Shown here: one piece after another, positions 1 through 11,074 of the stretch | Numbering within the stretch: the stretch's first letter is position 1 | Layout of the letters: every line of letters begins with the position of its first letter | NCBI RefSeq assembly: GCF_029962485.1 | Contig: NZ_CP073637.1 | Span: 992,001-1,056,000, forward strand | Direction of reading: 5' to 3' | DNA from: Burkholderia cepacia | Lineage (GTDB): Bacteria > Pseudomonadota > Gammaproteobacteria > Burkholderiales > Burkholderiaceae | Length of the DNA: 64,000 bases | Notes under the pieces: model-generated | What the model was told of the DNA's origin: nothing | Database searches by the model: none | The model's input: only the letters and a program-made list of their open reading frames with translations | Translations under genes and position numbers: made by a program

Positions 1-337
1 GCAGAAGGGCGAGAAGGCCGCGACGCCGGGCCAGCTCGCGCTCGCGAAGACGATCATGACGCCGGACTTCCAGGAGCAGTTCAGCCTGCTGAAGGGTTCG
101 GTGCCGGTGCGCCTCGGCGTGAAGATGGACAAGTTCGACGACTGCGCGAAGAAGTCGTACGCCGACGAGCAGACCGCGATCAAGTCGGGCGGCTTCGTGC
201 CGTCGCTCGCGCACGGGATGGCGCAAAGCGACGCGACCGCCGGCGCGATCACGGACGTCGTGACGAAGTTCATGAACTCGCAGCAGGATTCGAAGAGCGC
301 GGTCGCCGCGCTCGCGAAGGCCGCGAAGGTCAAGTAA
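1..337 (+). CDS. gtsA: Sugar ABC transporter substrate-binding protein, C-terminal part (GtsA-like)
   Basis: This is the 3' end of a gene that starts before the window; the open frame runs from base 2 to the TAA at 335-337. About 111 residues remain. The fragment reads like the C-terminal lobe of a periplasmic sugar-binding protein, with a KGSVPVR segment, the PSLAHGMA segment typical of the glucose/mannose-binding GtsA group, and an alanine/lysine-rich tail. It is followed by a hairpin at 349-385 and then by two permease genes and an ATPase gene, so it is the solute receptor of that importer. Substrate (glucose or mannose) is inferred from resemblance to Pseudomonas GtsA, not shown by the sequence. 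Confidence 0.85.
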   Translation, partial: QKGEKAATPGQLALAKTIMTPDFQEQFSLLKGSVPVRLGVKMDKFDDCAKKSYADEQTAIKSGGFVPSLAHGMAQSDATAGAITDVVTKFMNSQQDSKSAVAALAKAAKVK

Positions 338-348
338 CGCGCGACAGG

Positions 349-385
349 CGCCCGGCCGGAAGCGCTTCGTCGGCCGGGCGTTTTT
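349..385 (+). terminator. Hairpin with T-run between binding-protein and permease genes
   Basis: Ten-base arms (349-358 and 371-380) are perfectly complementary around a 12-base loop and are followed by five T. It lies inside the operon, so it probably acts as a partial terminator or 3' stabiliser that keeps the binding-protein message in excess over the permease messages, an arrangement common in ABC importer operons. Confidence 0.7.
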
Positions 386-475
386 GCATGTGCAGCAAAC
401 GGGCTCGCCCGCGGGCCCGTGCCGTACCTGGCGCCGGCCCGGCCTGCGTCGCCCTCGTTCCAGGAGTCGAATCAA

Positions 476-1414
476 GTGGCTGCCCCTCTTAACGGAAACG
501 GATCCGGCGCTGCCGCCGCGCGGCGTACGTCGCCGATGTCGGCCTTCGCCGATCGCTGGATTCCGAAGCTCGTGCTTGCGCCGAGCGTCGCGATCGCCGT
601 GGTGTTCATCTACGGCTTCATCCTGATTACCGGCTATCTGTCGCTGACCAACTCGCGGCTGTTGCCGAACTACGAATTCGACGGCTTCGGCCGTTACACG
701 GACCTGTTCCAGAACGACGTGTGGTGGACCTCCGCCGCGAACCTCGGCTGGTTCGGGATTCCGTTCATCGCGGTCTGCGTCGCGCTCGGCTTGTTCCTCG
801 CGATCCTGCTCGACCAGCGGATCCGCAACGAAGGCGCGCTGCGTGCGATCTTCCTGTACCCGATGGCGTTGTCGTTCATCGTCACCGGCACCGCGTGGCA
901 GTGGATCCTGAACCCGGGCCTCGGCCTCGAGAAGGTGATGCACGACTGGGGCTGGACGAGCTTCTCGTTCGACTGGCTCGGCGATCCGGACAAGGCGATC
1001 TTCTGCGTGGTGATCGCAGCCGTGTGGCAGTCGACCGGTTTCGTGATGGCGCTGTTCCTCGCGGGGCTGCGCGGCGTCGATGCGGAGATCTTCAAGGCCG
1101 CGCAGGTGGACGGCGCGACGCTGCCGACCATCTACCGCAAGATCGTGATCCCGAGCATGCGCCCGGTGTTCTTCTCGGTGCTGCTGATCCTGTGCCACAT
1201 CACGATCAAGACCTTCGACCTCGTCGTCGCGCTGACGGCAGGCGGCCCCGGCACGTCGTCGTCGCTGCCGGCCATGTTCATGTACACGTTTTCGTTCAAC
1301 CGCGGCCAGCTCGGGCTCGGCGCGGCGTCCTCGGTGATGATGCTCGCGACCGTGGTCGCGGTGCTGGTGCCGCTGATGTATATGGAATCGAGGAGCACCC
1401 GCAATGCAGCCTAA
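476..1414 (+). CDS. gtsB: Sugar ABC transporter permease (GtsB-like, MalF type)
   Basis: An inner-membrane permease of about 312 residues with six predicted hydrophobic segments. The cytoplasmic EAA loop that docks on the ATPase is visible as KAAQVDGA near residues 206-213. The start chosen is GTG at 476, nine bases after an AGGAG at 462-466; an in-frame ATG at 419 would add 19 non-hydrophobic residues without a good ribosome binding site. The sequence around the first membrane span and the WQWILNPGLGLEK segment closely follow GtsB of the Pseudomonas glucose importer as I remember it. Its end overlaps the start of the next permease by 11 bases, which points to translational coupling. Confidence 0.88.
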   Translation: MAAPLNGNGSGAAAARRTSPMSAFADRWIPKLVLAPSVAIAVVFIYGFILITGYLSLTNSRLLPNYEFDGFGRYTDLFQNDVWWTSAANLGWFGIPFIAVCVALGLFLAILLDQRIRNEGALRAIFLYPMALSFIVTGTAWQWILNPGLGLEKVMHDWGWTSFSFDWLGDPDKAIFCVVIAAVWQSTGFVMALFLAGLRGVDAEIFKAAQVDGATLPTIYRKIVIPSMRPVFFSVLLILCHITIKTFDLVVALTAGGPGTSSSLPAMFMYTFSFNRGQLGLGAASSVMMLATVVAVLVPLMYMESRSTRNAA

Positions 1415-2261
1415 GATGACGATCAGCCGGGCAGTGATCTATGCGGCACTGATCCTGTTCGCGCTGTATTTCCTGTTCCCGATCTACGTGATGCTGTCGA
1501 CGTCGTTCAAGGATCTCGACCAGTTGCGCACCGGCAACCTGCTGACGCCGCCCACCAGCTGGACCATCGATCCGTGGGTGAAGGCGTGGAGCGGGGCGTG
1601 CACCGGCGTGCGCTGCGACGGGATGAAGCCGTTCTTCCTGAACTCGCTGCAGATGGTGATTCCGGCCGTGCTGATCTCGTCGCTGATCGGCGCGTTCAAC
1701 GGCTACGTGCTCACGCACTGGCGCTTTCGCGGCGCGGACGCGCTGTTCACGATGATGCTGGTCGGCTGCTTCATCCCGTTCCAGGTGATCCTGCTGCCGA
1801 TGGCGCGCCTGCAGGGGATGCTCGGCCTCGCCAACACGATTCCAGGCCTCGTGTTCGTGCACGTCGTGTACGGGATCGCGTTCACGACGATGTTCTTCCG
1901 CAACTTCTACGTGAGCGTGCCGGCCGAGCTGGTGAAGGCCGCGCGCATCGACGGCGCGGGCTTCTTCACGATCTTCACGAAGATCCTGCTGCCGGTGTCG
2001 CTGCCGATCTTCATGGTGTGCCTGATCTGGCAATTCACGCAGATCTGGAACGACTTCCTGTTCGGGATCGTGTTCTCCGGTGTCGATTCGATGCCGATCA
2101 CGGTGGCGCTGAACAACCTCGTCAACACGTCGACGGGCGTGAAGGAATACAACGTCGACATGGCCGGCGCGATCATCGCCGCGCTGCCGACGCTGCTCGT
2201 CTACATCGTCGCCGGCCGCTACTTCGTGCGCGGGCTGACGGCGGGCGCGGTGAAGGGGTAG
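1404..2261 (+). CDS. gtsC: Sugar ABC transporter permease (GtsC-like, MalG type)
   Basis: A 285-residue inner-membrane permease, the second half of the heterodimeric channel. It has a membrane-spanning start, a periplasmic loop with a paired-cysteine region (CTGVRC) and the EAA docking loop KAARIDGAG near residues 177-185. GAGGAG lies eight bases before the ATG, and the gene overlaps the upstream permease by 11 bases. Length and order (binding protein, permease, permease, ATPase) match the carbohydrate uptake CUT1 family. Confidence 0.88.
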   Translation: MQPKMTISRAVIYAALILFALYFLFPIYVMLSTSFKDLDQLRTGNLLTPPTSWTIDPWVKAWSGACTGVRCDGMKPFFLNSLQMVIPAVLISSLIGAFNGYVLTHWRFRGADALFTMMLVGCFIPFQVILLPMARLQGMLGLANTIPGLVFVHVVYGIAFTTMFFRNFYVSVPAELVKAARIDGAGFFTIFTKILLPVSLPIFMVCLIWQFTQIWNDFLFGIVFSGVDSMPITVALNNLVNTSTGVKEYNVDMAGAIIAALPTLLVYIVAGRYFVRGLTAGAVKG

Positions 2262-2373
2262 GCGCGGCTTTATCCGATACGACGAACCGGCCGCGCACGA
2301 CGCGCGGCCCATCGAAACGAACCCGACGCGGCGCCCGAGTGCGCCGCGCGAGACGAGACAGAGGATTCACAGC

Positions 2374-3492
2374 ATGGCAAGCCTTTCCATCCGTGACGTG
2401 TACAAGACCTACCCGAACGGGGTGCCGGTCCTGAAGGGTGTCGACATCGAGATCGAGGACGGACAGTTCCTGATCCTGGTCGGCGGGTCGGGCTGCGGGA
2501 AGTCGACGCTGCTCAACATGATCGCCGGGCTCGAGACGGTCACGAGCGGCGAGATCTGCATCGACGGCAAGGTCGTCAACGACCTGTCGCCGAAGGATCG
2601 CGACATCGCGATGGTGTTCCAGTCGTACGCGCTGTACCCGTCCATGACGGTGCGCGAGAACATCTCGTTCGGCCTGAACATCCGCAAGGTGCCGAAGCAG
2701 GAGCAGCAGCAGATCGTCGACCGCGTGTCGCAGATGCTGCAGATCCAGCACCTGCTCGACCGCAAGCCGGGCCAGCTGTCCGGCGGCCAGCGCCAGCGTG
2801 TCGCGATGGGCCGCGCGCTCGCGCGCGATCCGTCGCTGTTCCTGTTCGACGAGCCGCTGTCGAACCTCGACGCGAAGCTGCGTATCGAGATGCGCGCGGA
2901 AATCAAGCTGCTGCACCAGCGCCTCGGCACGACGATCGTCTACGTGACGCACGACCAGATCGAGGCGATGACGCTCGGCGACCGGATCGCGGTGATGAAG
3001 GACGGCGTGGTCCAGCAGTTCGGCGCGCCGCAGGAGATTTACGATTCGCCGTCGAACCTGTTCGTCGCGGGCTTCATCGGCGCGCCGCCGATGAACTTCA
3101 TCAACGGCAAGCTGGTCGAGCAGGGCAGCGGGATCGCGCTCGAGATCGATACGGGCCTCGCGCGCAGCGCGCTGAACCTGCCGTTCGACGCGAAGCGGAT
3201 GAACGGCCACGTCGGCCGCGAGGTGATCCTCGGGCTGCGCCCGGAGCGCATCACCGACGCGCGCAACGCACACCACGGCGAGGCGTCGACGCTGCAGCCG
3301 ATCGACGTGCGCGTCGACGTGACCGAGCCGACCGGGCCGGATACGCACGTGTTCGCGCAGGTGAACGGCAAGCGGATCGTGAGCCGCGTGCATCCGGCCG
3401 CGAACCCGCAGCCGGGTCAGACGCAGTCGCTGCTGTTCGACGTGTCGAAGGCCGTGCTGTTCGATCCGGCATCGGAAGAGCGGATCGCGTGA
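2374..3492 (+). CDS. ugpC: Sugar ABC transporter ATP-binding protein, UgpC/MalK type
   Basis: A 372-residue cytoplasmic ATPase that energises the importer. Visible motifs are Walker A GGSGCGKST near residues 37-45, the ABC signature LSGGQRQR near 134, Walker B LFLFDEP near 154-160 and the switch histidine in VTHDQ. The C-terminal third is the OB-fold (TOBE) regulatory domain of the MalK/UgpC group. The family often carries the symbol ugpC in Burkholderia annotation although the neighbours are GtsA/B/C-like rather than glycerol-3-phosphate-specific; gtsD would be equally apt. Ends the operon, followed by a terminator at 3520-3550. Confidence 0.92.
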   Translation: MASLSIRDVYKTYPNGVPVLKGVDIEIEDGQFLILVGGSGCGKSTLLNMIAGLETVTSGEICIDGKVVNDLSPKDRDIAMVFQSYALYPSMTVRENISFGLNIRKVPKQEQQQIVDRVSQMLQIQHLLDRKPGQLSGGQRQRVAMGRALARDPSLFLFDEPLSNLDAKLRIEMRAEIKLLHQRLGTTIVYVTHDQIEAMTLGDRIAVMKDGVVQQFGAPQEIYDSPSNLFVAGFIGAPPMNFINGKLVEQGSGIALEIDTGLARSALNLPFDAKRMNGHVGREVILGLRPERITDARNAHHGEASTLQPIDVRVDVTEPTGPDTHVFAQVNGKRIVSRVHPAANPQPGQTQSLLFDVSKAVLFDPASEERIA

Positions 3493-3519
3493 CGCAGCGG
3501 TTGCGCTGAACGAAAGAGC

Positions 3520-3550
3520 AAGGGGCCGTGTCGAACGGCCCCTTTTGTTT
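3520..3550 (+). terminator. Rho-independent terminator of the sugar ABC operon
   Basis: Nine-base perfect arms (3520-3528 and 3536-3544) around a seven-base loop, followed by a T-rich tail. It lies 27 bases after the ATPase stop codon and before the convergent gene at 3586. Confidence 0.85.
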
Positions 3551-3585
3551 GCGTGATGCGGCCGACGTGGCCGCGGACGTGGCGA

Positions 3586-4209
3586 TCAGTGCGGCAGCCG
3601 CACGTCGAACTTGAACGTCGCGAGCCGCGCGACGAGGATGAAGCCGGTCGCGAGCAGCACGCTGTACACCGAGTCGAACTGCAGCCACACGAGCAGCAGA
3701 TAGAACCAGCAGCCGACGAACGCGCAGGTCGCGTACGGCCGCGAATCGCGCAGGATCAGCGGGATGTCGTTGCACAGCACGTCGCGGACGATCCCGCCGA
3801 CCACGCCGGTGATCACGCCCATCATCACCGCGATGAAGCGCGGCATCTCGGCGTCGAGCGCGATCGCCGTGCCCGAGATGCTGAAGATGCCGAGCCCGAT
3901 CGCGTCGGCGATCAGCAGCAGCCGTTCGGCCGACAGTCGCGACAGCATCCGCAGCACGAACGGCGCGAACAGCGCGAGCACGAAGATCGCGATCACGTAG
4001 TCGTCGTGCACGACCCAGTAGAACGGCCGGCGCTCGAGCAGGATGTCGCGCAGCGTGCCGCCGCCGAACGCGGTCGCGAGCGCGACGACGAACGTGCCGA
4101 CCGAGTCGAGGCGGTTCTTGCGCGCCTCGATGAAGCCCGAAATCGCGAAGGCCAGCGTGGCGATCGCCTCCAGTATCGCGATCGCGAGCGTCAGCCTAGG
4201 ATGCGGCAC
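3586..4209 (-). CDS. TRIC/UPF0126 family membrane protein
   Basis: About 207 residues with seven hydrophobic segments arranged as two homologous halves. Each half carries the family signature: GGGTLRDIL in the first and GGIVRDVL in the second. UPF0126 proteins are bacterial relatives of trimeric intracellular cation channels; the ion transported here is not known. I chose GTG at 4209 because the hydrophobic core begins right after it; it overlaps the end of the upstream Smr gene by 14 bases. In-frame ATGs further upstream (4236, 4269) would add a Cys/Arg-rich extension lying wholly inside the Smr gene. Confidence 0.85.
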   Translation of the reverse strand: MPHPRLTLAIAILEAIATLAFAISGFIEARKNRLDSVGTFVVALATAFGGGTLRDILLERRPFYWVVHDDYVIAIFVLALFAPFVLRMLSRLSAERLLLIADAIGLGIFSISGTAIALDAEMPRFIAVMMGVITGVVGGIVRDVLCNDIPLILRDSRPYATCAFVGCWFYLLLVWLQFDSVYSVLLATGFILVARLATFKFDVRLPH

Positions 4210-4975
4210 GCGGCCCCCGCTCGGCCGGCGCCGCATGCGGCTGCAGCAGCACGAGTACCGCGCCTGCACCGCCGTCGTTGCCGCGCGCCTCGCAGAACGC
4301 GATCACTTCTTCCTTCTGCACGAGCCACGCGCGCACCTTGCCTTTCAGCACGGGTTCCTTGCCGATCGAGCCGAGCCCCTTGCCGTGGATCACGCGCAGG
4401 CAGCGCAGCCCCTTCTTGCCGGCTTCGCGGATGAATTCGGCGAGCGCGTCGCGCGCCTCGTCGCGCCGCATCCCGTGCAGGTCGATCTGCGCCTGCACGA
4501 TCCACGCGCCGCTGCGCAGCTTGCGCACGACGTCGCGGCTGATGCCGGGGCGGTGGTAGTACAGCGAGTCGTCGCTGTCGAGCAGCGTCTCGGGATCGAA
4601 TTCGTCGGACAGCGTCGCATTCAGCACGGCTTCCTCGTCGCGCTGGGTCTGCTTCGGCACCGGGTCGGGCGGCGTGCGGCCCGACGACGCGCGCGGCGGC
4701 GCGTTCAGCGGCCGGATCGAGCCGATTTCGTTGCGGAACAGGTTCGCGTCGGCTTCCGCCTTGCGCTCTGCCTTCGCGGTTTCGACGCGCGTGCGTTCGC
4801 GGCGCTCGGCTTCGCCTTGCAGCGACTTGCGTAATGCGCCGAGGCCCGCGAGGCCCTGGCCGCGCAATGCGGCCGGATCGGGCGCGGGCGGCGGGGCGGC
4901 CGGCGCGGGGTTCGCGGGACGGGCGGCGATCTTCCGCTTCGCGGGATCGCTCGGATGGGGCTGGTTCTTCGCCAT
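4196..4975 (-). CDS. Smr domain-containing protein (MutS2 C-terminal-like nuclease domain)
   Basis: A 259-residue protein with a charged, Ala/Pro/Arg-rich N-terminal half and a C-terminal Smr domain. The Smr hallmarks are the DLHGM segment near residue 165 and HGKGLGS near 196. Smr domains nick DNA or RNA; stand-alone family members in proteobacteria resemble YdaL/SmrB, but I cannot assign the cellular substrate. The ATG at 4975 was preferred because the longer frame (to 5080) runs through the terminator hairpin of trxB. The stop overlaps the start of the TRIC-type gene, so the two are probably co-translated. Confidence 0.85.
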   Translation of the reverse strand: MAKNQPHPSDPAKRKIAARPANPAPAAPPPAPDPAALRGQGLAGLGALRKSLQGEAERRERTRVETAKAERKAEADANLFRNEIGSIRPLNAPPRASSGRTPPDPVPKQTQRDEEAVLNATLSDEFDPETLLDSDDSLYYHRPGISRDVVRKLRSGAWIVQAQIDLHGMRRDEARDALAEFIREAGKKGLRCLRVIHGKGLGSIGKEPVLKGKVRAWLVQKEEVIAFCEARGNDGGAGAVLVLLQPHAAPAERGPRAAS

Positions 4976-5013
4976 GATTCGGTAACAGGGCAGGCGCGTT
5001 CGGGCGCGCGGGC

Positions 5014-5046
5014 AAAAAAAAGCCGCTGCACGGCGGCAGCGGCTTT
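5014..5046 (-). terminator. Rho-independent terminator downstream of trxB
   Basis: On the minus strand, arms at 5036-5046 and 5019-5029 form an 11-bp stem followed by a run of T (the plus strand shows eight A from 5014). It separates trxB from the Smr gene. Confidence 0.85.
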
Positions 5047-5110
5047 CCGGTCGGGCCCGCTTCGCGGCAGCGGACGCCATTGTAGCGCCCGGCGCGGTCA
5101 GGCTCGCGGC

Positions 5111-6470
<1,360 letters not shown>

Positions 6471-8780
6471 ATGGCAAAAGCTCCTTATTCCGCCCAGGCA
6501 CAGGCGTTGCCGCACCGGATGTCGAAGCTCCTCACGGAGATCCGCTGGATTCTCCAGGTCGCGCTCTGCGCCTTTCTGGTGATGGCCCTGCTGAGCTACA
6601 GCCGGCGCGATCCGAGCTGGACGCACGCCGCCCAGGTCGATCACATCTCGAACTGGGCCGGTCGCGTCGGCGCGTGGACGGCCGACATCATCCTGCTGCT
6701 GTTCGGCCTGTCGGCCTACTGGCTGATCGTGCCGCTCGGGCGGCGCATCGCCGTCAACTACCGCCGCATCACGCGCCACGAGGCGATTCCCGACGAACCC
6801 GAGCGGCCGATCGGCTGGCTCACCGAAATCTTTGCGTTCGTGCTGGTCGTGCTCGCGTGCGACGGCATCGAGGCGCTGCGCATGTGGTCGCTGAAGGTGC
6901 AGTTGCCGCGTGCGCCGGGCGGCGTCGTCGGCGAGGCCGTCGCCGGTGCGATGTCGCATGCGTTCGGCTTCACCGGCGGCACGCTGCTGCTGCTGATCGC
7001 GCTCTCGATCGGCCTGTCGCTGTATTTCCGCTTCTCGTGGCTGTCGGTCGCCGAGCGCGTCGGCGGCGCGATCCTGTCCGCCGTCAACGTCGCGAAGCTG
7101 CGCCGCGAGGCCGAGCGCGACCGCAAGCTCGGCGAGGCCGCGGCCGTGCGCCGCGAAGGCAAGGTCGAAGAGGAGCGCGTGCGCATCGAGGATCACGAGC
7201 CCGTGACGATCGTGCCGCCGGTCGTCACGCCGGTGAAGTCCGAGCGCGTCGAGCGCGAGCGCCAGGTGCCGCTGTTTACCGACTTGCCGGGCGATTCGAC
7301 GCTGCCGCCGGTGTCGTTGCTCGATGCCGCGCCGAAGACGCAGGAAGCGATTTCCGCCGATACGCTCGAATTCACGTCGCGCCTGATCGAGAAGAAGCTG
7401 AAGGACTTCGGCGTCGAGGCGAGCGTCGTCGCCGCGTATCCGGGCCCGGTCGTCACGCGCTACGAGATCGAGCCGGCCACCGGCGTGAAGGGCAGCCAGA
7501 TCGTGAACCTCGGGAAGGATCTCGCGCGCTCGCTGTCGCTCGTGTCGATCCGTGTCGTCGAGACGATCCCCGGCAAGAACTACATGGCGCTCGAACTGCC
7601 GAACCAGCGCCGCCAGACGGTGCACCTGTCCGAGATCATCGGCTCCGAGGTGTATGCGGCCGCCTCGTCGGCGCTGACGCTGAGCCTCGGCAAGGACATC
7701 GGCGGCAAGCCCGTGTGCGCGGACCTCGCGAAGATGCCGCACCTGCTGGTGGCCGGCACGACCGGTTCGGGCAAGTCGGTCGGGATCAACGCGATGATCC
7801 TGTCGCTGCTGTACAAGGCCACCGCCGAACAGGTGCGCCTGATCCTGATCGATCCGAAGATGCTCGAAATGAGCGTCTACGAAGGCATTCCGCACCTGCT
7901 GTGCCCGGTCGTCACCGACATGCGCCAGGCCGGCCACGCGCTGAACTGGACGGTCGCGGAGATGGAGCGCCGCTACAAGCTGATGAGCAAGCTCGGCGTG
8001 CGTAACCTCGCCGGCTACAACAACAAGATCGACGACGCGGCGAAGCGCGAGGAGAAGATCCCGAATCCGTTCAGCCTGACGCCCGAGGATCCGGAGCCGC
8101 TCGGCCGCCTGCCGAACATCGTCGTCGTGATCGACGAGCTGGCCGACCTGATGATGGTCGTCGGCAAGAAGGTCGAGGAACTGATCGCACGGATCGCGCA
8201 GAAGGCGCGCGCGGCCGGCATCCACCTGATCCTTGCGACGCAGCGTCCGTCCGTCGACGTGATCACGGGCCTGATCAAGGCAAACGTGCCGACGCGGATC
8301 GCGTTCCAGGTGTCGTCGAAGATCGACTCGCGCACGATTCTCGACCAGATGGGCGCCGAGTCGCTGCTCGGGATGGGCGACATGTTGTACCTGCCACCCG
8401 GCACCGGGCTGCCCGTGCGCGTGCACGGTGCGTTCGTCGCAGATGATGAAGTGCATCGCGTCGTCGACAAGCTCAAGGAGCAGGGCGAGCCGAACTACGT
8501 CGAGGGCCTGCTCGAAGGCGGCACCGCCGACGGCGACGAGGGCTCGGCCGGCGCGGGAACCGGTGAAGGCGGCAGCGAGTCTGATCCGCTGTACGACCAG
8601 GCGGTCGAGATCGTCATCAAGAACCGCCGCGCGTCGATCTCGCTGGTGCAGCGCCACCTGCGGATCGGCTATAACCGCGCGGCGCGGCTGCTCGAGCAGA
8701 TGGAGCAATCGGGGCTCGTGTCCGCGATGTCGTCGAGCGGCAACCGCGAAATTCTTGTGCCGGCGCGCGACGCGGAATGA
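6471..8780 (+). CDS. ftsK: DNA translocase FtsK
   Basis: A 769-residue septal DNA pump that moves chromosome dimers to the division site and activates XerCD. Four N-terminal membrane segments (about residues 20-190) anchor it in the inner membrane. A short charged linker follows, then the RecA-like motor with Walker A GTTGSGKS near 429-436 and Walker [10 protein letters not shown] near 551. The last 65 residues form the winged-helix gamma domain ([17 protein letters not shown]) that reads KOPS sites. The linker is much shorter than in E. coli FtsK, which is usual for beta-proteobacteria. Followed closely by lolA, as in E. coli. Confidence 0.96.
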   Translation: MAKAPYSAQAQALPHRMSKLLTEIRWILQVALCAFLVMALLSYSRRDPSWTHAAQVDHISNWAGRVGAWTADIILLLFGLSAYWLIVPLGRRIAVNYRRITRHEAIPDEPERPIGWLTEIFAFVLVVLACDGIEALRMWSLKVQLPRAPGGVVGEAVAGAMSHAFGFTGGTLLLLIALSIGLSLYFRFSWLSVAERVGGAILSAVNVAKLRREAERDRKLGEAAAVRREGKVEEERVRIEDHEPVTIVPPVVTPVKSERVERERQVPLFTDLPGDSTLPPVSLLDAAPKTQEAISADTLEFTSRLIEKKLKDFGVEASVVAAYPGPVVTRYEIEPATGVKGSQIVNLGKDLARSLSLVSIRVVETIPGKNYMALELPNQRRQTVHLSEIIGSEVYAAASSALTLSLGKDIGGKPVCADLAKMPHLLVAGTTGSGKSVGINAMILSLLYKATAEQVRLILIDPKMLEMSVYEGIPHLLCPVVTDMRQAGHALNWTVAEMERRYKLMSKLGVRNLAGYNNKIDDAAKREEKIPNPFSLTPEDPEPLGRLPNIVVVIDELADLMMVVGKKVEELIARIAQKARAAGIHLILATQRPSVDVITGLIKANVPTRIAFQVSSKIDSRTILDQMGAESLLGMGDMLYLPPGTGLPVRVHGAFVADDEVHRVVDKLKEQGEPNYVEGLLEGGTADGDEGSAGAGTGEGGSESDPLYDQAVEIVIKNRRASISLVQRHLRIGYNRAARLLEQMEQSGLVSAMSSSGNREILVPARDAE

Positions 8781-8826
8781 GTCCGCGGCGTTCGCAGCGC
8801 CGGCCACCCAGGGAGAAAACCGCAAT

Positions 8827-9516
8827 ATGCAGCAACATTCGTTCGCAATGTCCCTTCGTTCGACGCGGCGCTGGCTCGGCGCGGCGCTCGCCGGCGCATC
8901 GCTGATGCTCGCGGCGACGCACGCGTTCGCGGGTGGCGCCGAGCAGTTGAAGGCCTTCGTGTCGCAGGTGCGTTCGGCGAAGGGCGATTTCACGCAGCAG
9001 ATCGTCAAGGCGCCGGCCAAGGGCGCGAGCGCCGTGCAGGCCGTGCCGAAGCCCACCGACAATTCGAGCGGCACGTTCGTGTTCGCGCGTCCCGGCAAGT
9101 TCATCTGGACGTACCAGAAGCCGTACCAGCAGGTGCTGCAGGCCGACGGCGAGAAGCTCTACGTGTATGACCGCGACCTGAACCAGGTCACCGAGCGCAA
9201 GCTGAACGGCGCGCTGGGCGCGAGCCCGGCCGCGATCCTGTTCGGCAGTAACGATCTCGACAAGAACTACACGCTGCGCGATGCCGGCGAGAAGGGCGGC
9301 ATCGAGTGGCTCGAGATGTTGCCGAAGGCGCAGGACACGCAGTTCCAGCGGATCGGCATCGGCTTCCGGAACGGCACGCTCGCCGCGATGGAGCTGCATG
9401 ACGTGTTCGGCAACGTGACGCTGCTGACGTTTACGAACATCCAGACGAACCCGCCGCTGAAGGGCGACACGTTCAAGTTCGTCGTGCCGAAGGGCGCCGA
9501 CGTGATCACCGGCTGA
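8827..9516 (+). CDS. lolA: Outer-membrane lipoprotein carrier protein
   Basis: A 229-residue periplasmic chaperone that ferries lipoproteins from LolCDE to the outer membrane. A signal peptide is evident (about residues 9-36, ending at HAFA-GG). The mature part shows the LolA pattern: an FTQQ segment near the start, [16 protein letters not shown] in the middle and the KGADVITG end. ATG 8827 is used; an internal ATG at 8848 would still leave a complete signal peptide. It lies 46 bases after ftsK and before rarA, the conserved order. Confidence 0.93.
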   Translation: MQQHSFAMSLRSTRRWLGAALAGASLMLAATHAFAGGAEQLKAFVSQVRSAKGDFTQQIVKAPAKGASAVQAVPKPTDNSSGTFVFARPGKFIWTYQKPYQQVLQADGEKLYVYDRDLNQVTERKLNGALGASPAAILFGSNDLDKNYTLRDAGEKGGIEWLEMLPKAQDTQFQRIGIGFRNGTLAAMELHDVFGNVTLLTFTNIQTNPPLKGDTFKFVVPKGADVITG

Positions 9517-9542
9517 CCGGCGCCGCGCGCCGTTCTCCCGCA

Positions 9543-9576
9543 ACGGGCCTGCCGGCGACGGCAGGCCCGTGTTGTT
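9543..9576 (+). terminator. Terminator after lolA
   Basis: Perfect 11-bp stem (9543-9553 with 9560-9570) around a six-base loop followed by a T-rich tail. It ends the ftsK-lolA transcript just before a tandem repeat. Confidence 0.75.
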
Positions 9577-9580
9577 TCTG

Positions 9581-9640
9581 GGCGCGGGCACCGGGCGCGG
9601 GCACCGGGCGCGGGCACCAGGCGCGGGCACCAGGCGCGGC
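9581..9640. repeat. 13-bp tandem repeat, about 4.6 copies
   Basis: The 13-base unit GGCGCGGGCACC plus G or A is repeated head to tail at 9581-9593, 9594-9606, 9607-9619 and 9620-9632, with a partial fifth copy to 9640. Units 1-2 end in G and units 3-4 in A. The array sits between the lolA terminator and the rarA start and could vary in copy number between strains. Confidence 0.9.
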
Positions 9641-9718
9641 GGCGCCGTCGTGCGGCTGTCATAATGTCGGGTCCGGCGGCCGGTTCGGCCGCCATTGTTT
9701 GATGTGGAGCGAGGGTTC

Positions 9719-11029
9719 ATGTCCGACCTGTTTCAAGTCGAGCCGCGCCGCCCGCTCGCCGAGGCGCTGCGGCCAAAGACGCTCGCCGAGGTGATCGGCC
9801 AGACGCATTTGCTGGGCGAAGGCAAGCCGCTGCGGCTCGCGTTCGAATCGGGCAAGCCGCATTCGATGATCCTGTGGGGGCCGCCCGGCGTCGGCAAGAC
9901 GACGCTCGCCCGGCTCACCGCGCTCGCGTTCGACTGCGAATTCATCGCGCTGTCGGCGGTGCTGGGCGGCGTGAAGGACATCCGCGAGTCGATGGAGCAG
10001 GCGAAGGACACGCTGAACCGCACCGGCCGCCACACGATCCTGTTCGTCGACGAGATCCACCGCTTCAACAAGGGGCAGCAGGATGCGTTGCTGCCGTTCG
10101 TCGAGTCGGGCCTCGTGACCTTCATCGGCGCGACCACCGAGAACCCGAGCTTCGAGGTCAACTCGGCACTGCTGTCGCGTGCGCAGGTGTACGTGCTGAA
10201 GTCGCTGAACGACGACGAGATGCGCCAGTTGCTGACGCGCGCGCAGGAAATCGCGCTCGACGGCCTCGCGTTCGACGACAAGGCGATCGATACGCTGGTC
10301 GGCTATGCGGACGGCGACGCCCGCCGCTTCCTGAACCTGCTCGAGCAGGCGCAGACGGCGGCGGCGTCGGCCGGCGTCGCGACGATCGATGCCGACTTCG
10401 TCAGCAACGCGATGACGCTGAACGCGAGACGCTTCGACAAGGGCGGCGACAACTTCTACGACCAGATCTCGGCGCTGCACAAGTCGGTGCGCGGGTCGAG
10501 CCCGGACGGCGCGCTGTACTGGTTCTGCCGGATGATCGACGGCGGCGCCGATCCGAAGTATCTCGCGCGGCGCATCGTGCGGATGGCGTGGGAAGACATC
10601 GGCCTGGCCGATCCGCGCGCGCTGCAGATGGCGAACGACGCGGCCGAGACCTACGAGCGGCTTGGCTCGCCGGAAGGCGAACTCGCGCTCGGGCAGGCGG
10701 TGATCTATCTCGCGTGCGCGGCGAAGAGCAACGCCGGCTACAACGCGTTCAACCAGGCGATGGCGTTCGTGAAGCAGGACAAGTCGCGCGAGGTGCCCGT
10801 GCACCTGCGCAACGCGCCGACCAAGCTGATGAAGGAACTCGGCTACGGCCACGCTTACCGTTACGCGCACGACGAGCCGAATGCGTATGCGGCCGGCGAG
10901 ACGTATCTGCCGGACGGGATGCGCGAGCCGCGCTGGTACCAGCCGGTGCCGCGCGGGCTCGAATCGAAGATCGCCGACAAGCTCGCGTGGCTGCGCGACC
11001 TCGACCGCGAGGCCGGCAAGAAGGACTGA
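9719..11029 (+). CDS. rarA: Replication-associated recombination protein A (AAA+ ATPase)
   Basis: A 436-residue cytoplasmic AAA+ ATPase (also called MgsA) that acts at stalled replication forks. Walker A GPPGVGKTT is near residues 54-62 and Walker B ILFVDEIHR near 107. Sensor segment GATTENPS and the C-terminal MgsA tetramerisation region (EDIGLADP) are present. The start at 9719 follows a GAGGG three bases upstream; an in-frame ATG at 9695 adds eight unlikely residues. Position between lolA and serS is conserved in proteobacteria. Confidence 0.95.
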   Translation: MSDLFQVEPRRPLAEALRPKTLAEVIGQTHLLGEGKPLRLAFESGKPHSMILWGPPGVGKTTLARLTALAFDCEFIALSAVLGGVKDIRESMEQAKDTLNRTGRHTILFVDEIHRFNKGQQDALLPFVESGLVTFIGATTENPSFEVNSALLSRAQVYVLKSLNDDEMRQLLTRAQEIALDGLAFDDKAIDTLVGYADGDARRFLNLLEQAQTAAASAGVATIDADFVSNAMTLNARRFDKGGDNFYDQISALHKSVRGSSPDGALYWFCRMIDGGADPKYLARRIVRMAWEDIGLADPRALQMANDAAETYERLGSPEGELALGQAVIYLACAAKSNAGYNAFNQAMAFVKQDKSREVPVHLRNAPTKLMKELGYGHAYRYAHDEPNAYAAGETYLPDGMREPRWYQPVPRGLESKIADKLAWLRDLDREAGKKD

Positions 11030-11074
11030 CGGCGCGTTGCGCGGGCCGGTTCGGCCTGCGCCGCCGCCGATCCG

